Source: Pseudomonas syringae | GTDB lineage: Bacteria; Pseudomonadota; Gammaproteobacteria; Pseudomonadales; Pseudomonadaceae | Length of the DNA: 64,000 bases | Direction of reading: 5' to 3' | Assembly (NCBI RefSeq): GCF_000737245.1 | Contig: NZ_JPQU01000023.1 | Coordinates: 1 to 64,000, forward strand | Shown: in pieces, positions 34,975 to 44,835 of the stretch | How positions within the stretch are numbered: the first letter of the stretch is position 1 | How the letters are laid out: each line of letters opens with the position of its first letter | Position numbers and translations under genes: made by a program | Notes under the pieces: generated by a model | Told to the model about the DNA's origin: nothing | The model's database searches: none | What the model saw: the letters and a program-made list of their open reading frames with translations, nothing else

Positions 34975-35400
34975 TCAGGCGAGTTCGAACAGCACATCCT
35001 GCGCGCCTTCCCACAAGGTCTTCACTCCCAGGGCACGCAGGTTTTCCTTCCCTTGAACGATGGTCAGAAAGTGATTACCCGCCAACTGGCCCATCTTGGC
35101 GGCGAAGCAGCACGAGCCATAGGCAATGAGGATTTCTGTTTCGCTGTAGGGTCCTGGATAGAACAGGACGTCCCCTACTGACGGATGGCTCGTGTGATTT
35201 TCAAACCCGATCGGTTGGTCATCGAGCAGCAGCTGGTACTCACCCAGTGGCACCCAGCAGCCTTCGCCGCTCCAACGCACATGAACCAATTTCTGCCGAT
35301 AAGGCAGCAACTCTAGAAATGCTGCGACCGTTTGCGGCGCATCAGGGTTGGCTTGCGCGAGAAACTCATAGCCGCCTGCGGTTATTTTTATCGTGGTCAT
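34975..35400 (-). CDS. DUF3830 family protein (cyclophilin-like fold)
   Basis: A 141-residue protein with family features: ITAGGYEFLAQAN, a WSGEGCWVPLG core, HPSVGDVLFYPG, and ETEILIAYGSCCFAAKMGQLAGNHF. DUF3830 proteins adopt a cyclophilin-like fold and accompany catabolic genes; no activity is established. Its stop abuts that of the convergent transporter. Confidence 0.8.
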   Translation of the reverse strand: MTTIKITAGGYEFLAQANPDAPQTVAAFLELLPYRQKLVHVRWSGEGCWVPLGEYQLLLDDQPIGFENHTSHPSVGDVLFYPGPYSETEILIAYGSCCFAAKMGQLAGNHFLTIVQGKENLRALGVKTLWEGAQDVLFELA

Positions 35401-35458
35401 GCAACAGCTCCTGGCAAAACATGAAAGTTCATATCTGGGTTGGAATGATTAACACTAG

Positions 35459-35536
35459 GAGCTCACGAGTAGCGCGAGACCGCGATAACGGTCTGTCTGC
35501 CCCACCGCCATCGCTGGCCTCGTAACCTCGGTGAGC
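35459..35536. repeat. Degenerate REP-like inverted repeat
   Basis: GAGCTCACGAGTAGCGCGAG at the left is complementary in part to CCTCGGTGAGCGC at the right, enclosing GACCGCGATAACGGT and ACCGCCATCGCTGG. The unit resembles the repeat at 44831 but has drifted. It lies between the DUF3830 start and the sensor kinase stop. Confidence 0.5.
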
Positions 35537-35538
35537 GC

Positions 35539-36870
35539 CTACAGGGTTGACGCTTCAGGTTGAAGTAACGGCGCCGATTGAGTGTTCGCGTTGGCCGTCG
35601 GTGCCGACAGAAAAACCTCGAAACAGCAGCCATGTGGCACCCGGCTTTCCAGCCTGACTGTCCAACCCTGATGGGTACAGATTCGCTGAACCAGTGACAA
35701 GCCCAGGCCCAGCCCTTCGCCCCGTTGCTCATCACCCCGGACAAAGGGTTGGAACATGGCCTGCTGTTTTTCCAGCGGTATGCCGATGCCGCTGTCCTGA
35801 ACCGAAAAACCGTTGCTAGCCAGGGTCAGGCTAATGAAACCCGAGTCAGTGTAATGCCAGGCATTACGCAACAGGTTACCCATGACCGAATGCAGCAAGG
35901 TGGCGTTGTACAGCTGCGGGGACTCGTCACCGCGCTCATAGGTCAGCGTCAGCCCCTTCTCTTCAATGGGTTTGCGCCAGATATCAATCAATTCGTCGGC
36001 GACAGCCGTGAGCGTCGACCGTGGACCATGCCCCCCCACTTCGCTTTCCACGCGAGCCAGGAGCAGGAAGGTCTCCACCAACTGACGCATGCCCTCGCTG
36101 GCGCGAGCAATACGTACGACCTGATTATGGGAGCGGGCATCAACGTTGGGATTTTCCAGGAGCAACTCACACGAACTGGCCAATACCATCAATGGCGTGC
36201 GCAGCTCGTGGCTGACGTCGCTGGTGAACATCTTTTCGCGTTTGAGTGCTGCCCGCAGGCGTCCGAGGGTTTCATCAAATGAAATCGCAAGTTCACCAAC
36301 TTCATCATGAGCATATTCAGGCGCCAGGGCCGGTGCCCCATCCAGAATCTGGTCCCGGTGCCGCACCTGGCCTGCGAGCTTTACCACCGGAGCCATGACG
36401 CGTTGCGCCAACAGCCGCCCCAAGAGCAATGCCAGCAACACGCTGAGAATGAACCCCACCAGAACGATGCCAAACAGAATCCGCTCCCGTTGCAGAGTGG
36501 CAGACCGGTCTCGTAACAACACGTATCGACGGCCATCCACCACGTCGACCATGGCGTAGTAGCTGACTTTATCCTGAATCAGTTGATGAAAGCCGGGTTC
36601 GAAGCCCTTCAGGTCGTCGGGCATTTCCAGGACCCCGGAAGCATCCTGGACGAAGAACAGTGAGTCTTTTTCCGGACGGTGGCTCCAGTTGCTGACATCG
36701 TCCATTAGCAGCAGGCGGTGAAGATCGCCATTCATTGAAAGGGACGTGAGTTTCTTACCCACCAGATGGACCGTCATGACAATGCCAGCTGCAAAAACCA
36801 GCGCCACCAGAGTACTCATCAGCGTAAAGACGATGACGATGCGCTGTTTGAGGCTGTGTTTGATATCCAT
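35539..36870 (-). CDS. Orphan sensor histidine kinase
   Basis: The start at 36870 gives a 443-residue inner-membrane kinase: TM1 about 10-36, a periplasmic sensor of about 95 residues, TM2 about 131-153, a HAMP linker, the H-box FTSDVSHELRTPL with H221, and the ATPase N-box (MGNLLRNAWHY) and G-boxes (QDSGIGIP and GEGLGLGLSLV). No response regulator is adjacent on either side, so its partner is elsewhere or was lost. The sensor domain is not one I recognise. Confidence 0.88.
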   Translation of the reverse strand: MDIKHSLKQRIVIVFTLMSTLVALVFAAGIVMTVHLVGKKLTSLSMNGDLHRLLLMDDVSNWSHRPEKDSLFFVQDASGVLEMPDDLKGFEPGFHQLIQDKVSYYAMVDVVDGRRYVLLRDRSATLQRERILFGIVLVGFILSVLLALLLGRLLAQRVMAPVVKLAGQVRHRDQILDGAPALAPEYAHDEVGELAISFDETLGRLRAALKREKMFTSDVSHELRTPLMVLASSCELLLENPNVDARSHNQVVRIARASEGMRQLVETFLLLARVESEVGGHGPRSTLTAVADELIDIWRKPIEEKGLTLTYERGDESPQLYNATLLHSVMGNLLRNAWHYTDSGFISLTLASNGFSVQDSGIGIPLEKQQAMFQPFVRGDEQRGEGLGLGLSLVQRICTHQGWTVRLESRVPHGCCFEVFLSAPTANANTQSAPLLQPEASTL

Positions 36871-37009
36871 GCAAATTCCGAAGACGAGACGACTTGCGCT
36901 CAGCAAGAAAAGCCCATTATCAGGCCAGAGATGTCGTCATTTCGTCAACGGACGATGTTTTTGATCTAAGCGGTCAGCCTTGTGGGAAAGTGTATGTTGA
37001 CCTGCAAAC

Positions 37010-37107
37010 CGACGTGGGACCGGCTTTAGCCGGGAAGAGGCCGGTACAGGCTCTGGATGTTTCCCGGCCTAACTACCGCTTTCCCGGCTAAAGCCGGTCT
37101 CACGTCG
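37010..37107. repeat. REP pair (BIME-like)
   Basis: CGACGTGGGACCGGCTTTAG and its inverted partner ending in GGTCTCACGTCG enclose about 50 bp. It lies between the sensor kinase start and the treS end. Confidence 0.88.
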
Positions 37108-37175
37108 CACTTCAGCTTGCGCACAATCTTAGAAACTCCCACCGCGAAGTTTCAGCCGGGCGATGCAGCATTCAC

Positions 37176-39242
37176 TCAGAACGCCGGCACAGCGCTCACT
37201 ACCCGCAGTGCAAGTCCTTCATAGGCGTCCAGAGTGATCGTGAATTCACCCTCCTCGGTCAGATCACCCTCAACCCGCTCGTTGATGATGTCCACCACTG
37301 GACCCGGGGCGATACCGGCCAGATGCAAGGTCTCCACCACCGACTCCGAACTGAAGTTCAACGCCGTGATCTGGGTGCCCTTCCCGGCTGGCAGTTCATG
37401 AACCATGATCAGCAAACCAGGATGCTGCACATCCGGGATCAAGATCTGCTTGCTGGCGGCGATGTCGTAAGCGCGACGTACCGCGAGGATCTTCTTGAGC
37501 TGTGAGGCGAAAGAGTCCGGGCGCTGCAGCTGGCTGATCAGGCTGCCGTACAGTGAGCGCGGCCGCGGCATGTTGCCTGCGGAGAATTCGGCTTCGGGAT
37601 CGAGGTCTACCAGGTCATACGCACCCCGATGAATCCAGCGGGTGTCGCCATCCTGCATCAAATGCTGAACCTGATCGGCAGGCAACGGCAGCGCGCCGAC
37701 CAGATCCCACCCGGACAACGCAAACACACCCGGCTGCATGGCATTGAACATCACAAGCAGCAAATGAATGTGCTGAATCTGCTGGATATCAGCCTCGGTG
37801 ATCGCGTCCAGATCGCGAATCCCCAGCGCCGCAGTGATGATGCTCGCGGTGGTGCAGGACACGCCGTTGGTAACGAACTTCAGGTTGTAAGGGGCATGCT
37901 CGCCTGCCAGGCGCTCATACATCTCCTCGCGGATATGCTCGCGCAGGATATTGCCGGGGAACGTTTGCCCCTGATAGTGATAGGTGTCGTGAGCGTGAAG
38001 CGTCCAAAAGTGCACCAACTCCAGCGTCAGCTCATCATGGTTTTGCAGCGCATGAATCAAAGAAGCCGGATCAATGCCGAACGCATGCACCTGACGCAGC
38101 ATCAAACGCAGAAACTCTGTAGTACCGGTGAGCAAGGCGTGTTGATACGCAGGCCGCGAAATGAAGTCGTAAGACAGGTCTGCCCCGCCGTGAGACATGG
38201 CAGCAATGTCGTCCAGAGTCAGGTTCAATTCCTGAAAACTGAAACCACCGGCCTTGCGAATTGCGCCGCCGATCAATTGATTGCCAGTGATCGACAGCGG
38301 ATGGCTTTCGGACCAGGCGTTACCTTCAGCTTTGCGCTCGACCCCGAGGAAGCCATTGGCATCCAGGCGCAGGACCCGGGCGCCCATGACGTCGATGGCA
38401 TGCAGCGCATCACCAATGATCATTTGCTGCGCAGCAAAACTCGGGTCCAGCCAGTTCAGAGAAGGCTGACCTTCTTTGAAGTAATGCAGATAAACCCAGC
38501 GCCGGGCTTTGCCATCGACGCCCTGGACAATCGCCGTCGCGCTCCAGTCAGTTTCTTTAACGCCGGGTTCGAAAAAAATCACCCGCTGTAATTGACCGAC
38601 GATGTAGTGCTTGTCCTTGAGCACATCGACCACGTCCGGCATCAGGTTGACCGCGTCACGACCGGCCGGGATATCGGGCAGCAAGTGCCAGTCCTCTTCG
38701 CGAATCTCCACCATGTGATACAGGCCGGGATAGTCTTCATAGGCCATTTCGGCAAGACGGAAGTCTGCACCTTTACCGGTGTGGGACGGGATCACGTCAT
38801 CGATGAGCACTGCGTTATGCGCCGCAGCAATGCGGCTCAGGCTGAGCAACTGCGCGTCAGTGCCAAGATCTGGATCGATGCCAAAACTGATACGGTCGAA
38901 GTTGCCGTCGATGCTTGGCGTGCGTTGACGACCTTGCAAACCGCCTGAGGTTTTCAGCGGGCCATTGTGAATGCCCTGAATCCCGATTTCTGAAAGCGCG
39001 TGCCAAAGCGCTTCATCCCCCAACGCTTCCAGTACCGTGCCGCCTTCGCGGGGAATGATCGACGCCGGGTAAGCGGTAAACCACACGGAGGCAATGGCCG
39101 AGGCGTCTCGAGGTCGGGCCTGGGCAAACGGGCGTTGCCACAGCCTGCCTTGGCCGGAGTACAGTTTCGCGCGTTGTCTGGCGGCATTCAGCATCGATTG
39201 CTCGATGAGCCAGTCCACATATTGCTTATCCGGTGTCGTCAT
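37176..39242 (-). CDS. treS: Trehalose synthase (maltose alpha-D-glucosyltransferase), GH13
   Basis: A 688-residue alpha-amylase-fold enzyme whose length and sequence (WLIEQSML near the N-terminus, [19 protein letters not shown]) match the maltose-to-trehalose TreS of Pseudomonas stutzeri. GH13 regions are visible: DDVIPSHTG (region I), [12 protein letters not shown] with the nucleophile aspartate, SFQELNL with the acid glutamate, and LQNHDEL with the stabilising aspartate. It interconverts maltose and trehalose in the cytoplasm, linked to osmoprotection. It stands alone with REP pairs on both sides. Confidence 0.93.
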   Translation of the reverse strand: MTTPDKQYVDWLIEQSMLNAARQRAKLYSGQGRLWQRPFAQARPRDASAIASVWFTAYPASIIPREGGTVLEALGDEALWHALSEIGIQGIHNGPLKTSGGLQGRQRTPSIDGNFDRISFGIDPDLGTDAQLLSLSRIAAAHNAVLIDDVIPSHTGKGADFRLAEMAYEDYPGLYHMVEIREEDWHLLPDIPAGRDAVNLMPDVVDVLKDKHYIVGQLQRVIFFEPGVKETDWSATAIVQGVDGKARRWVYLHYFKEGQPSLNWLDPSFAAQQMIIGDALHAIDVMGARVLRLDANGFLGVERKAEGNAWSESHPLSITGNQLIGGAIRKAGGFSFQELNLTLDDIAAMSHGGADLSYDFISRPAYQHALLTGTTEFLRLMLRQVHAFGIDPASLIHALQNHDELTLELVHFWTLHAHDTYHYQGQTFPGNILREHIREEMYERLAGEHAPYNLKFVTNGVSCTTASIITAALGIRDLDAITEADIQQIQHIHLLLVMFNAMQPGVFALSGWDLVGALPLPADQVQHLMQDGDTRWIHRGAYDLVDLDPEAEFSAGNMPRPRSLYGSLISQLQRPDSFASQLKKILAVRRAYDIAASKQILIPDVQHPGLLIMVHELPAGKGTQITALNFSSESVVETLHLAGIAPGPVVDIINERVEGDLTEEGEFTITLDAYEGLALRVVSAVPAF

Positions 39243-39437
39243 AAAGTACAGTCATCCGCGTCAAGTCAGTCGGGTCGAAGCCATCGGAGTGATCTGATCG
39301 GGTCCGATTCTGTCTTTCAGTTGCTTGACTGTATGAGCGCTGTGGCTGGCAAACGTTGCATTGGGTTACAGGTTAATTCCTGAAAACAAACCCGGTCTGT
39401 AGTGGAAGATCCTATGTTTGCCCAGCAGCGGATGTGA

Positions 39438-39530
39438 CGACGTGGGACCGGCTTTAGCCGGGAAGTGGTTAAAACATCCGCAAGCTATGTGTTGACGTCA
39501 ATACCGCTTTCCCGGCTAAAGCCGGTCCCA
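39438..39530. repeat. REP pair (BIME-like)
   Basis: CGACGTGGGACCGGCTTTAG and the inverse CCCGGCTAAAGCCGGTCCCA flank about 45 bp. It lies upstream of treS and downstream of the DJ-1 gene. Confidence 0.88.
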
Positions 39531-39571
39531 TAATGCGCAGTGCGGCCACCTATATTCGTTAAAAGCCTGGA

Positions 39572-40177
39572 TCAGTGATTTTCGGTCCAGTCGAAGTCCA
39601 GCTGCCGGGCAGTTCGATCCGCCAGTGTGCGGCTGTGCAACCGTTCAACCAGATGCAGGCTCATGTCGATGCCCGCAGAAATACCCGCAGAGGTCACAAA
39701 GGAACCTTCATCGACCCAGCGCAGCGCGCTCAATACATCCATGGAGGGAAACATTGCCTTGAGGTCCTCAAGATCTTCCCAGTGGGTAGTCACTTGCTTG
39801 CCAGCCAGCTTACCGGTCTTGGCCAGTAAAAACGCACCGGTACACACTGACGCAACCACTCGCTCTGGCGCGGACTGACCGCTGATCCAGTGAATGACAT
39901 CAGGCTTTTCCAGCTCTGCCGTCACCACGCCGCCGGGCACGATCAGGCAATCCATGACCGGGTGATCGCTCATCGAGTAATCAGGATCGACCTTCAGCCC
40001 GGCACGAGCCCTGATCGAAGACATGGTGCGGCCGATGGTAAAGACATTGAACAGTGGCCGGTCATCAAGGCTGTTGCGCATGTGCATGCGGCTGGCGGTT
40101 GTGAACACTTCATAGGGGCCAGCGAAGTCCAGCACTTCAACGTCGTCGTAGACGTAGATACCAATGTTGATTGACAC
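39572..40177 (-). CDS. DJ-1/PfpI-family protein (isonitrile hydratase-like)
   Basis: A 201-residue protein with a GTG start preceded by GGAG. It has the DJ-1/PfpI fold signatures: VEVLDFAGPYEVF at the N-terminus, DCLIVPGG, and the nucleophile elbow ASVCTGAFLLA with C112. This subgroup includes isocyanide hydratases and GATase-like sensors. It is divergent from an FtrA-like regulator across 130 bp, and the two share fold, suggesting the regulator controls this gene. Confidence 0.88.
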   Translation of the reverse strand: MSINIGIYVYDDVEVLDFAGPYEVFTTASRMHMRNSLDDRPLFNVFTIGRTMSSIRARAGLKVDPDYSMSDHPVMDCLIVPGGVVTAELEKPDVIHWISGQSAPERVVASVCTGAFLLAKTGKLAGKQVTTHWEDLEDLKAMFPSMDVLSALRWVDEGSFVTSAGISAGIDMSLHLVERLHSRTLADRTARQLDFDWTENH

Positions 40178-40307
40178 GAACTGACTCCTGGATCGCTTAC
40201 ATGAACTACCGCAACTTCAGGCTGCTGCCTGATTTATGCAGTCAGGTTACCCAGTCCCCGCAGACCGGACCACTGTGGTTACCGCCAATATCCGGTAACA
40301 TCGCGCC

Positions 40308-41261
40308 ATGGAAAATCATCTCGTTGTTGCGCTTATTTATAACCAGCTGTGCACCTTTGAATTTGGCTGCACGGTGGAAGTCTTTGCGCTCAAAAGGCCG
40401 GAGCTGGGCGTCACCTGGTACGAATTCGCGACTCATTCGGTGGATGAAGGCCAGATCACTGCAGCCGGTGGAATCACCATTGTCCCATCCGCGGGCGACA
40501 CGTTTCTGGAGAACGCCGATACCATCATTGTTCCGGGCTGGCGCGGAGTCGATGCGCCTGTTCCTGCCAGGCTGATCGCGCAGCTGCAGGCCGCCCATGC
40601 CCGGGGTGCGCGAATCTGCTCTATCTGTACCGGCGCATTTGTGCTGGCCGCAGCAGGATTACTGGAGGGTAAGCGCGTCACCACCCACTGGCGCTATACC
40701 GACCTCCTGGCGAGCATGTACCCGCACCTCACGATTCAGCCCAATGAGCTGTACGTTGATCAGGGCCAGATCGTAACGGCTGCCGGTTCTGCCGCAGGCC
40801 TGGACATGATGCTGCACCTGGTGCGCAACGATCATGGCGCCCGAGTGGCGAATATGGTTGCCCAACGCATGGTGATCCCGCCCCATCGTGAGGGTGGTCA
40901 ATCGCAATATGCATCGCGGCAGCTGGTGTCCTCCAGCGACGGTCCTATTGCCAAAGTCATGGACTGGATTCGCAGCGATCTGAAGCGCCAGCGCAGTATC
41001 AAGGAGATGGCTGATCACGCGGCCGTCAGCACCCGCACACTGCACCGCAGTTTCATGGACAGTACTGGATTGTCGCCTTATGACTGGCTGCTGGGCGAAC
41101 GCATCGCTTACGCCAAGGAGCTGCTGGAGTCGTCCAGCATGCGCCTGACGGAGGTCGTTGAAGTGGCGGGCTTTGGTTCCGAAGAATCGCTGCGCAGGCA
41201 CTTCCGCAACCTGGTGGGCATCAGCCCCAGCAGCTATCGCAAGCAATTCACCAGAGCCTGA
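40308..41261 (+). CDS. ftrA: GlxA/FtrA-family AraC-type regulator
   Basis: A 317-residue protein: residues 1-185 form a DJ-1-like domain (LCTFEFGCTVEVFALKR, ICSICTGAFVLAAAG), and residues about 215-315 hold AraC helix-turn-helices (DHAAVSTRTLHRSF, VAGFGSEESLRRHFRNLVG). It matches proteins annotated as transcriptional regulator FtrA in Pseudomonas. It is divergent from a DJ-1 enzyme gene, its likely target. No ligand is known. Confidence 0.9.
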   Translation: MENHLVVALIYNQLCTFEFGCTVEVFALKRPELGVTWYEFATHSVDEGQITAAGGITIVPSAGDTFLENADTIIVPGWRGVDAPVPARLIAQLQAAHARGARICSICTGAFVLAAAGLLEGKRVTTHWRYTDLLASMYPHLTIQPNELYVDQGQIVTAAGSAAGLDMMLHLVRNDHGARVANMVAQRMVIPPHREGGQSQYASRQLVSSSDGPIAKVMDWIRSDLKRQRSIKEMADHAAVSTRTLHRSFMDSTGLSPYDWLLGERIAYAKELLESSSMRLTEVVEVAGFGSEESLRRHFRNLVGISPSSYRKQFTRA

Positions 41262-41501
41262 TCGCCAGAGCGAATCCGGCGTCGCTGTCGATATAAACCC
41301 AATACCGGGTTATCGCGTTCATTTCGAATAAGGCAGGGTTAGTTGGATCTGAGGGTCTGGGTCCCATCAGTTCTAATGATTGCGGGTATCGACATCCACC
41401 ATTTTTGCTGAGGTGGTGACAGGCTTAGGATTCACTCCAACAGCAAAGCAAACTTTCAGCTTTGCACTGAATGGCCGTTTCAACGCTTTTGGAGATTCAC
41501 C

Positions 41502-41762
41502 ATGAAAAACTATGCCCTGTTCGCCGCCCTTTCGATGTTTTCTGTATTTGCTTCGGCGAATGATCAACTTTCCCATCAGGCTCCTGCTTCCGTTGACTAC
41601 AAATACTCGCAGAATCTGGATATTGCCAAAGTTATCCAGATCAGTTCTGAAAACGATACCGCTTGTGGTCCTGTCAAAGCTCACATGCTGTACCTCGACA
41701 GCCAAGGCGTAGAGCACAATCTGCAATACACTCGCATCGGCGATGGTTGCCAGAATGGTTGA
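41502..41762 (+). CDS. DUF2790 family small secreted protein
   Basis: An 86-residue precursor with a signal peptide (MKNYALFAALSMFSVFASA) and a DUF2790 core (YKYSQNLDIAKVIQISSEND, PVKAHMLYLDSQGVEHNLQY). Two cysteines (in TACGPV and GDGCQNG) could form a disulphide in the periplasm. DUF2790 proteins are Pseudomonas-type periplasmic proteins of unknown role, some metal-regulated. GGAG precedes the ATG. Confidence 0.85.
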   Translation: MKNYALFAALSMFSVFASANDQLSHQAPASVDYKYSQNLDIAKVIQISSENDTACGPVKAHMLYLDSQGVEHNLQYTRIGDGCQNG

Positions 41763-42199
41763 GGCGGCAGTGGCCGGTCACATCAGTTTAAGCCCTGTCC
41801 AGATAATGCCCCCCGCTACTCGGTCATCAGAAATGGCAAAGCCTGCTGAGATGACCACATGTCAACGAGGGGCTTACACATACGGCAGAAACACAAAGAA
41901 TTAAAACATGGTTGACACACAGGATTGATCAAGAGCTCTAAAGGGTCCTTTCAAACATGGCGCCTCAAAACTTCTTTTTAGTGCTGGCCAGCGCGGGGAG
42001 TTTTTAGCACTTGTCGCCAGCACCAATTATATTGAATCGGTAATAGTCACTATCGATTATTGTAATAGTCCAGATTCGAAAACAGATGTTAGGGTTGTCG
42101 GCGATGAAGAACATGTTTCAGTCGCTTGCTGACTCCGCATCTACAAGCGATCGAATACCTGCTCCGCTTCATCATTCCTTTGGTTAGAAACTTTATAGT
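41763..42199. other. Intergenic region without recognised gene
   Basis: No supported reading frame is present. A pair of TAATAGTC direct repeats surrounds ACTATCGATTAT near 42044-42070, giving a partly palindromic AT-rich block. A terminator follows at 42200, about 440 bp beyond the last stop, so a small untranslated RNA is possible but has no visible promoter that I can defend. Confidence 0.4.
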
Positions 42200-42230
42200 C
42201 ACCTCACTTAATGTGCGGTGGCTTTTTTTT
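42200..42230 (+). terminator. Rho-independent terminator without an obvious upstream gene
   Basis: CACCTCAC and GTGCGGTG form an 8-bp stem with one mismatch around the loop TTAAT, followed by GC and eight T residues. The nearest plus-strand stop is 440 bp upstream; copC starts 161 bp downstream. Confidence 0.6.
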
Positions 42231-42390
42231 GCTCGCGATTCGCTTTTGGCGGCTGTAGCAGCTCTTGCGAGGGTGCAGGCGGCGTAAAGCTTGGTTTGAA
42301 AGCTGGAGTCCCTCGAGCATTTCTGGTCTAGTACCCCACCAGAAAGGCTTGAAAAGCTTAACTTCAGCTCCTGCAAACAGGTATTTTTTG

Positions 42391-42780
42391 ATGTCTGCCC
42401 TCCGTTTCAAACAGTTCGTTGCCTCCATTACTGTGTTCGCGTCGCTGACGCTGACTAACGTGGCGTTCGCCCATGCCCACCTGGACAGCCAGTTACCCGC
42501 CGCTGACAGTACAGTCAGCAGCCCCAAGGAATTACGTCTGAAGTTCAGCGAAGGCGTTGAAGAGAAGTTCACCAAGATCAGCATCACCTCGGTAGCGGCA
42601 AGCGGCAAGAACCTGGTTGAGCCCGTGCCAGGCATTGCCACCGATCCGGCCGACAAGACAGTGTTGATCGTTACCCCCGGCGCGCCACTGGCCCCTGGCG
42701 AATACAAGGTGGAATGGCATGTCGTATCCGTCGACACCCACAAAAGCGAAGGCAGCTACCGTTTCTCGGTAAGCCCGTAA
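42391..42780 (+). CDS. copC: Periplasmic copper-binding protein CopC
   Basis: The start at 42391 gives 129 residues with a signal peptide ending in NVAFAHA, so the mature protein begins with the copper-ligand histidine of HAHLDSQLPAAD or close to it. The rest is a CopC beta-sandwich (LRLKFSEGVEEKFTKI, YKVEWHVVSVDTHKSEGSYRF) with the second histidine/aspartate site. It carries copper in the periplasm and works with CopD. The copD gene begins 4 bp later. Confidence 0.9.
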   Translation: MSALRFKQFVASITVFASLTLTNVAFAHAHLDSQLPAADSTVSSPKELRLKFSEGVEEKFTKISITSVAASGKNLVEPVPGIATDPADKTVLIVTPGAPLAPGEYKVEWHVVSVDTHKSEGSYRFSVSP

Positions 42781-42784
42781 CGGC

Positions 42785-43654
42785 ATGCATACGGCGCTCA
42801 TTGTTTGCCGGCTGGTGCACTTCTGGACAGTATTGATGCTATTCGGGCTGTGCCTTGCGCGTATGCTGCCGGGTTTGAGCCTTGAGCGCGCCGTGCCACG
42901 GTTTATCGCGGCTCGACTGACGCCTGCGCTTTGCCTCGTGGCTTTGCTCAGCGCCGTGGGCTGGCTGCTGTTGACGGCCGCCAGCATGGCCGGCAATTGG
43001 GCTGACGGTTTTGATCGCGACACTCTGCTGTTGGTGCTTGGCAATACCTCGTTCGGCAAAATATGGGCCTGGCACTTGGGCTTGAATCTGCTTCTGCTGA
43101 TCATCTTGGCAGCGGCCGACACGCCTTCCCCGCTACTACGCCTTGCTCTGGCTTTTTCGCTGCTGGCAACACTGGCACCTATTGGCCATGTTGCTATGTT
43201 CGACGGGCTATCCGGCCAATTGATGATCCTCAACCAGCTGATCCACCTTTGCGCGGTCGGCGCATGGTTGGGGGGATTGGGCCTGCTGTTGAGCCAGTTG
43301 AGGTGTCTGGGAGCGGTAGCAGCCGACATGCGGGCCATCCTGCTGCGTTTCAGCAGTTTGGGCTATTTGCTGGTTGCGCTGATCATCGCAACGGGATTGA
43401 TCAACGTTCGCGCCATGAGCGGCGCGTTTTGGCCGCAGCCTGCTTTGTCGGGATTTGGTCTGATTCTCGGGATCAAGGCCAGCATGGTCTTGTGTATGTT
43501 GGCGCTGGCGCTATTCAATCGCTTGATGCTCAACCGTCGTGATTTGCCAACGGGTGTACTGCGCACCAGTATCATCTTCGAATCGCTGTTCGGCGTTGCG
43601 GCGCTGCTCGCCGTTTCACTGCTGGGCACACTGCCACCGCTGCAGGCTGGCTGA
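42785..43654 (+). CDS. copD: Copper resistance membrane protein CopD
   Basis: A 289-residue protein with eight hydrophobic segments and the family histidines (RLVHFWTVLM near residue 12, KIWAWHLGLN, PIGHVAMFDG, NQLIHLCAVGAWLGG). CopD is thought to move copper from CopC to the cytoplasm. It follows copC by 4 bp without its own strong ribosome-binding site, so translation is coupled. Confidence 0.9.
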   Translation: MHTALIVCRLVHFWTVLMLFGLCLARMLPGLSLERAVPRFIAARLTPALCLVALLSAVGWLLLTAASMAGNWADGFDRDTLLLVLGNTSFGKIWAWHLGLNLLLLIILAAADTPSPLLRLALAFSLLATLAPIGHVAMFDGLSGQLMILNQLIHLCAVGAWLGGLGLLLSQLRCLGAVAADMRAILLRFSSLGYLLVALIIATGLINVRAMSGAFWPQPALSGFGLILGIKASMVLCMLALALFNRLMLNRRDLPTGVLRTSIIFESLFGVAALLAVSLLGTLPPLQAG

Positions 43655-43740
43655 CCGAGTTTGACCGCAAGACCCGGAGTGCCGCCCCTCTCGCGCATTC
43701 ATAAACTTGAAACCTTCAAGCCAGTGAAAGGTTTAAGCCC

Positions 43741-44835
43741 ATGACCACCGCTAATACAACAAGAACCGTGGCACCTGCGACTGAAGAGGATGCCCGCTGG
43801 GCGGCAGTGTTGGCCAGAGATGCCAGTGCCGACGGCCAGTTCGTCTACGCCGTACGTACTACCGGGGTTTATTGTCGACCCAGCAGCCTCTCGCGCTTAC
43901 CTCATCGAGGTAATGTACTGTTCTTTGACACAGCCGCCGCCGCAGAAGCCGCTGGCTATCGTCCCAGCAGACGCGCTGCGGCTGATCAAAGCAACGTCGC
44001 CGAGCAACATGCTGCGCTGGTAGCCCAGGCCTGCCGCCGCATCGAGCAGGCCGAGGTTTCTCCCAGCCTTTCGCAATTGGCGTTCGATGCGGGGTTGAGC
44101 CCTTATCACTTTCATCGGGTATTCAAAGCGCTCACCGGGGTCACGCCCAAGGGGTACGCCAATGCACAGCGTGCAAGCAAGGTTCGTCATCATCTGGTGG
44201 CGGGCAACTCAGTGACCGAAGCGCTGTATGACGCGGGCTTCAATTCCAACAGTCGCTTTTATGCGAATGCGCAAGCGTTGCTGGGCATGAAGCCAGAGCA
44301 GTTTCGCAAGGGTGGCAGCGATACAGAAATACGCTTTGCCCTGGGCGAATGCTCGCTGGGCTCGATCCTCGTCGCGCAAAGTCCTCGCGGCGTGTGCGCC
44401 ATTCTGTTGGGCGACGATCCAGAGGTGTTGGTGCGTAATTTTCAGGACCAGTTTCGCAATGCCTTGTTGATTGGCGCTGACCACGATTTTGAACAGATGA
44501 TCGCCAAGGTCGTCGGCTTCACCGAAGCGCCGGGGCTAGGCCTGGACCTGCCATTGGACATGCGCGGCACTGCCTTCCAGCAGCGGGTGTGGCTGGCCCT
44601 GCAGGAAATCCCGCCCGGCAGCACCGCAAGTTACGCAGAAATCGCTCAGAAAATCGGTGCCCCCAAATCCTTTCGCGCCGTTGCCCAGGCCTGCGGCGCC
44701 AACAGCCTTGCGGTCGCGATACCTTGCCATCGCGTAGTACGTAGCGACGGCAATCTATCGGGTTATCGCTGGGGGATCGAGCGCAAACAAAAGTTGTTGG
44801 AGCGCGAGAGCGAGGCAAAACGCAATCCTTTGTAG
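43741..44835 (+). CDS. ada: Ada-type DNA methyltransferase/regulator with degenerate N-terminal zinc site
   Basis: A 364-residue protein with the Ada layout: N-terminal AdaA domain (1-85), AraC helix-turn-helices (about 95-190) and a C-terminal O6-methylguanine methyltransferase. The MGMT nucleophile is intact (AIPCHRVV, C329). In the N-terminal domain only the first zinc cysteine remains (C45 in YCRPSS); the other three positions are S49, S76 and A79. Zinc binding and methylphosphotriester repair should therefore be impaired, and inducible control may be lost or changed. AAAGG precedes the ATG, and the stop codon lies inside a REP element. Confidence 0.9.
   Translation: MTTANTTRTVAPATEEDARWAAVLARDASADGQFVYAVRTTGVYCRPSSLSRLPHRGNVLFFDTAAAAEAAGYRPSRRAAADQSNVAEQHAALVAQACRRIEQAEVSPSLSQLAFDAGLSPYHFHRVFKALTGVTPKGYANAQRASKVRHHLVAGNSVTEALYDAGFNSNSRFYANAQALLGMKPEQFRKGGSDTEIRFALGECSLGSILVAQSPRGVCAILLGDDPEVLVRNFQDQFRNALLIGADHDFEQMIAKVVGFTEAPGLGLDLPLDMRGTAFQQRVWLALQEIPPGSTASYAEIAQKIGAPKSFRAVAQACGANSLAVAIPCHRVVRSDGNLSGYRWGIERKQKLLERESEAKRNPL

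Noticed and set aside
37629..38591. 320-residue frame antisense to treS
   Set aside because: It lies wholly within the conserved trehalose synthase gene on the opposite strand and is a GC-rich shadow.
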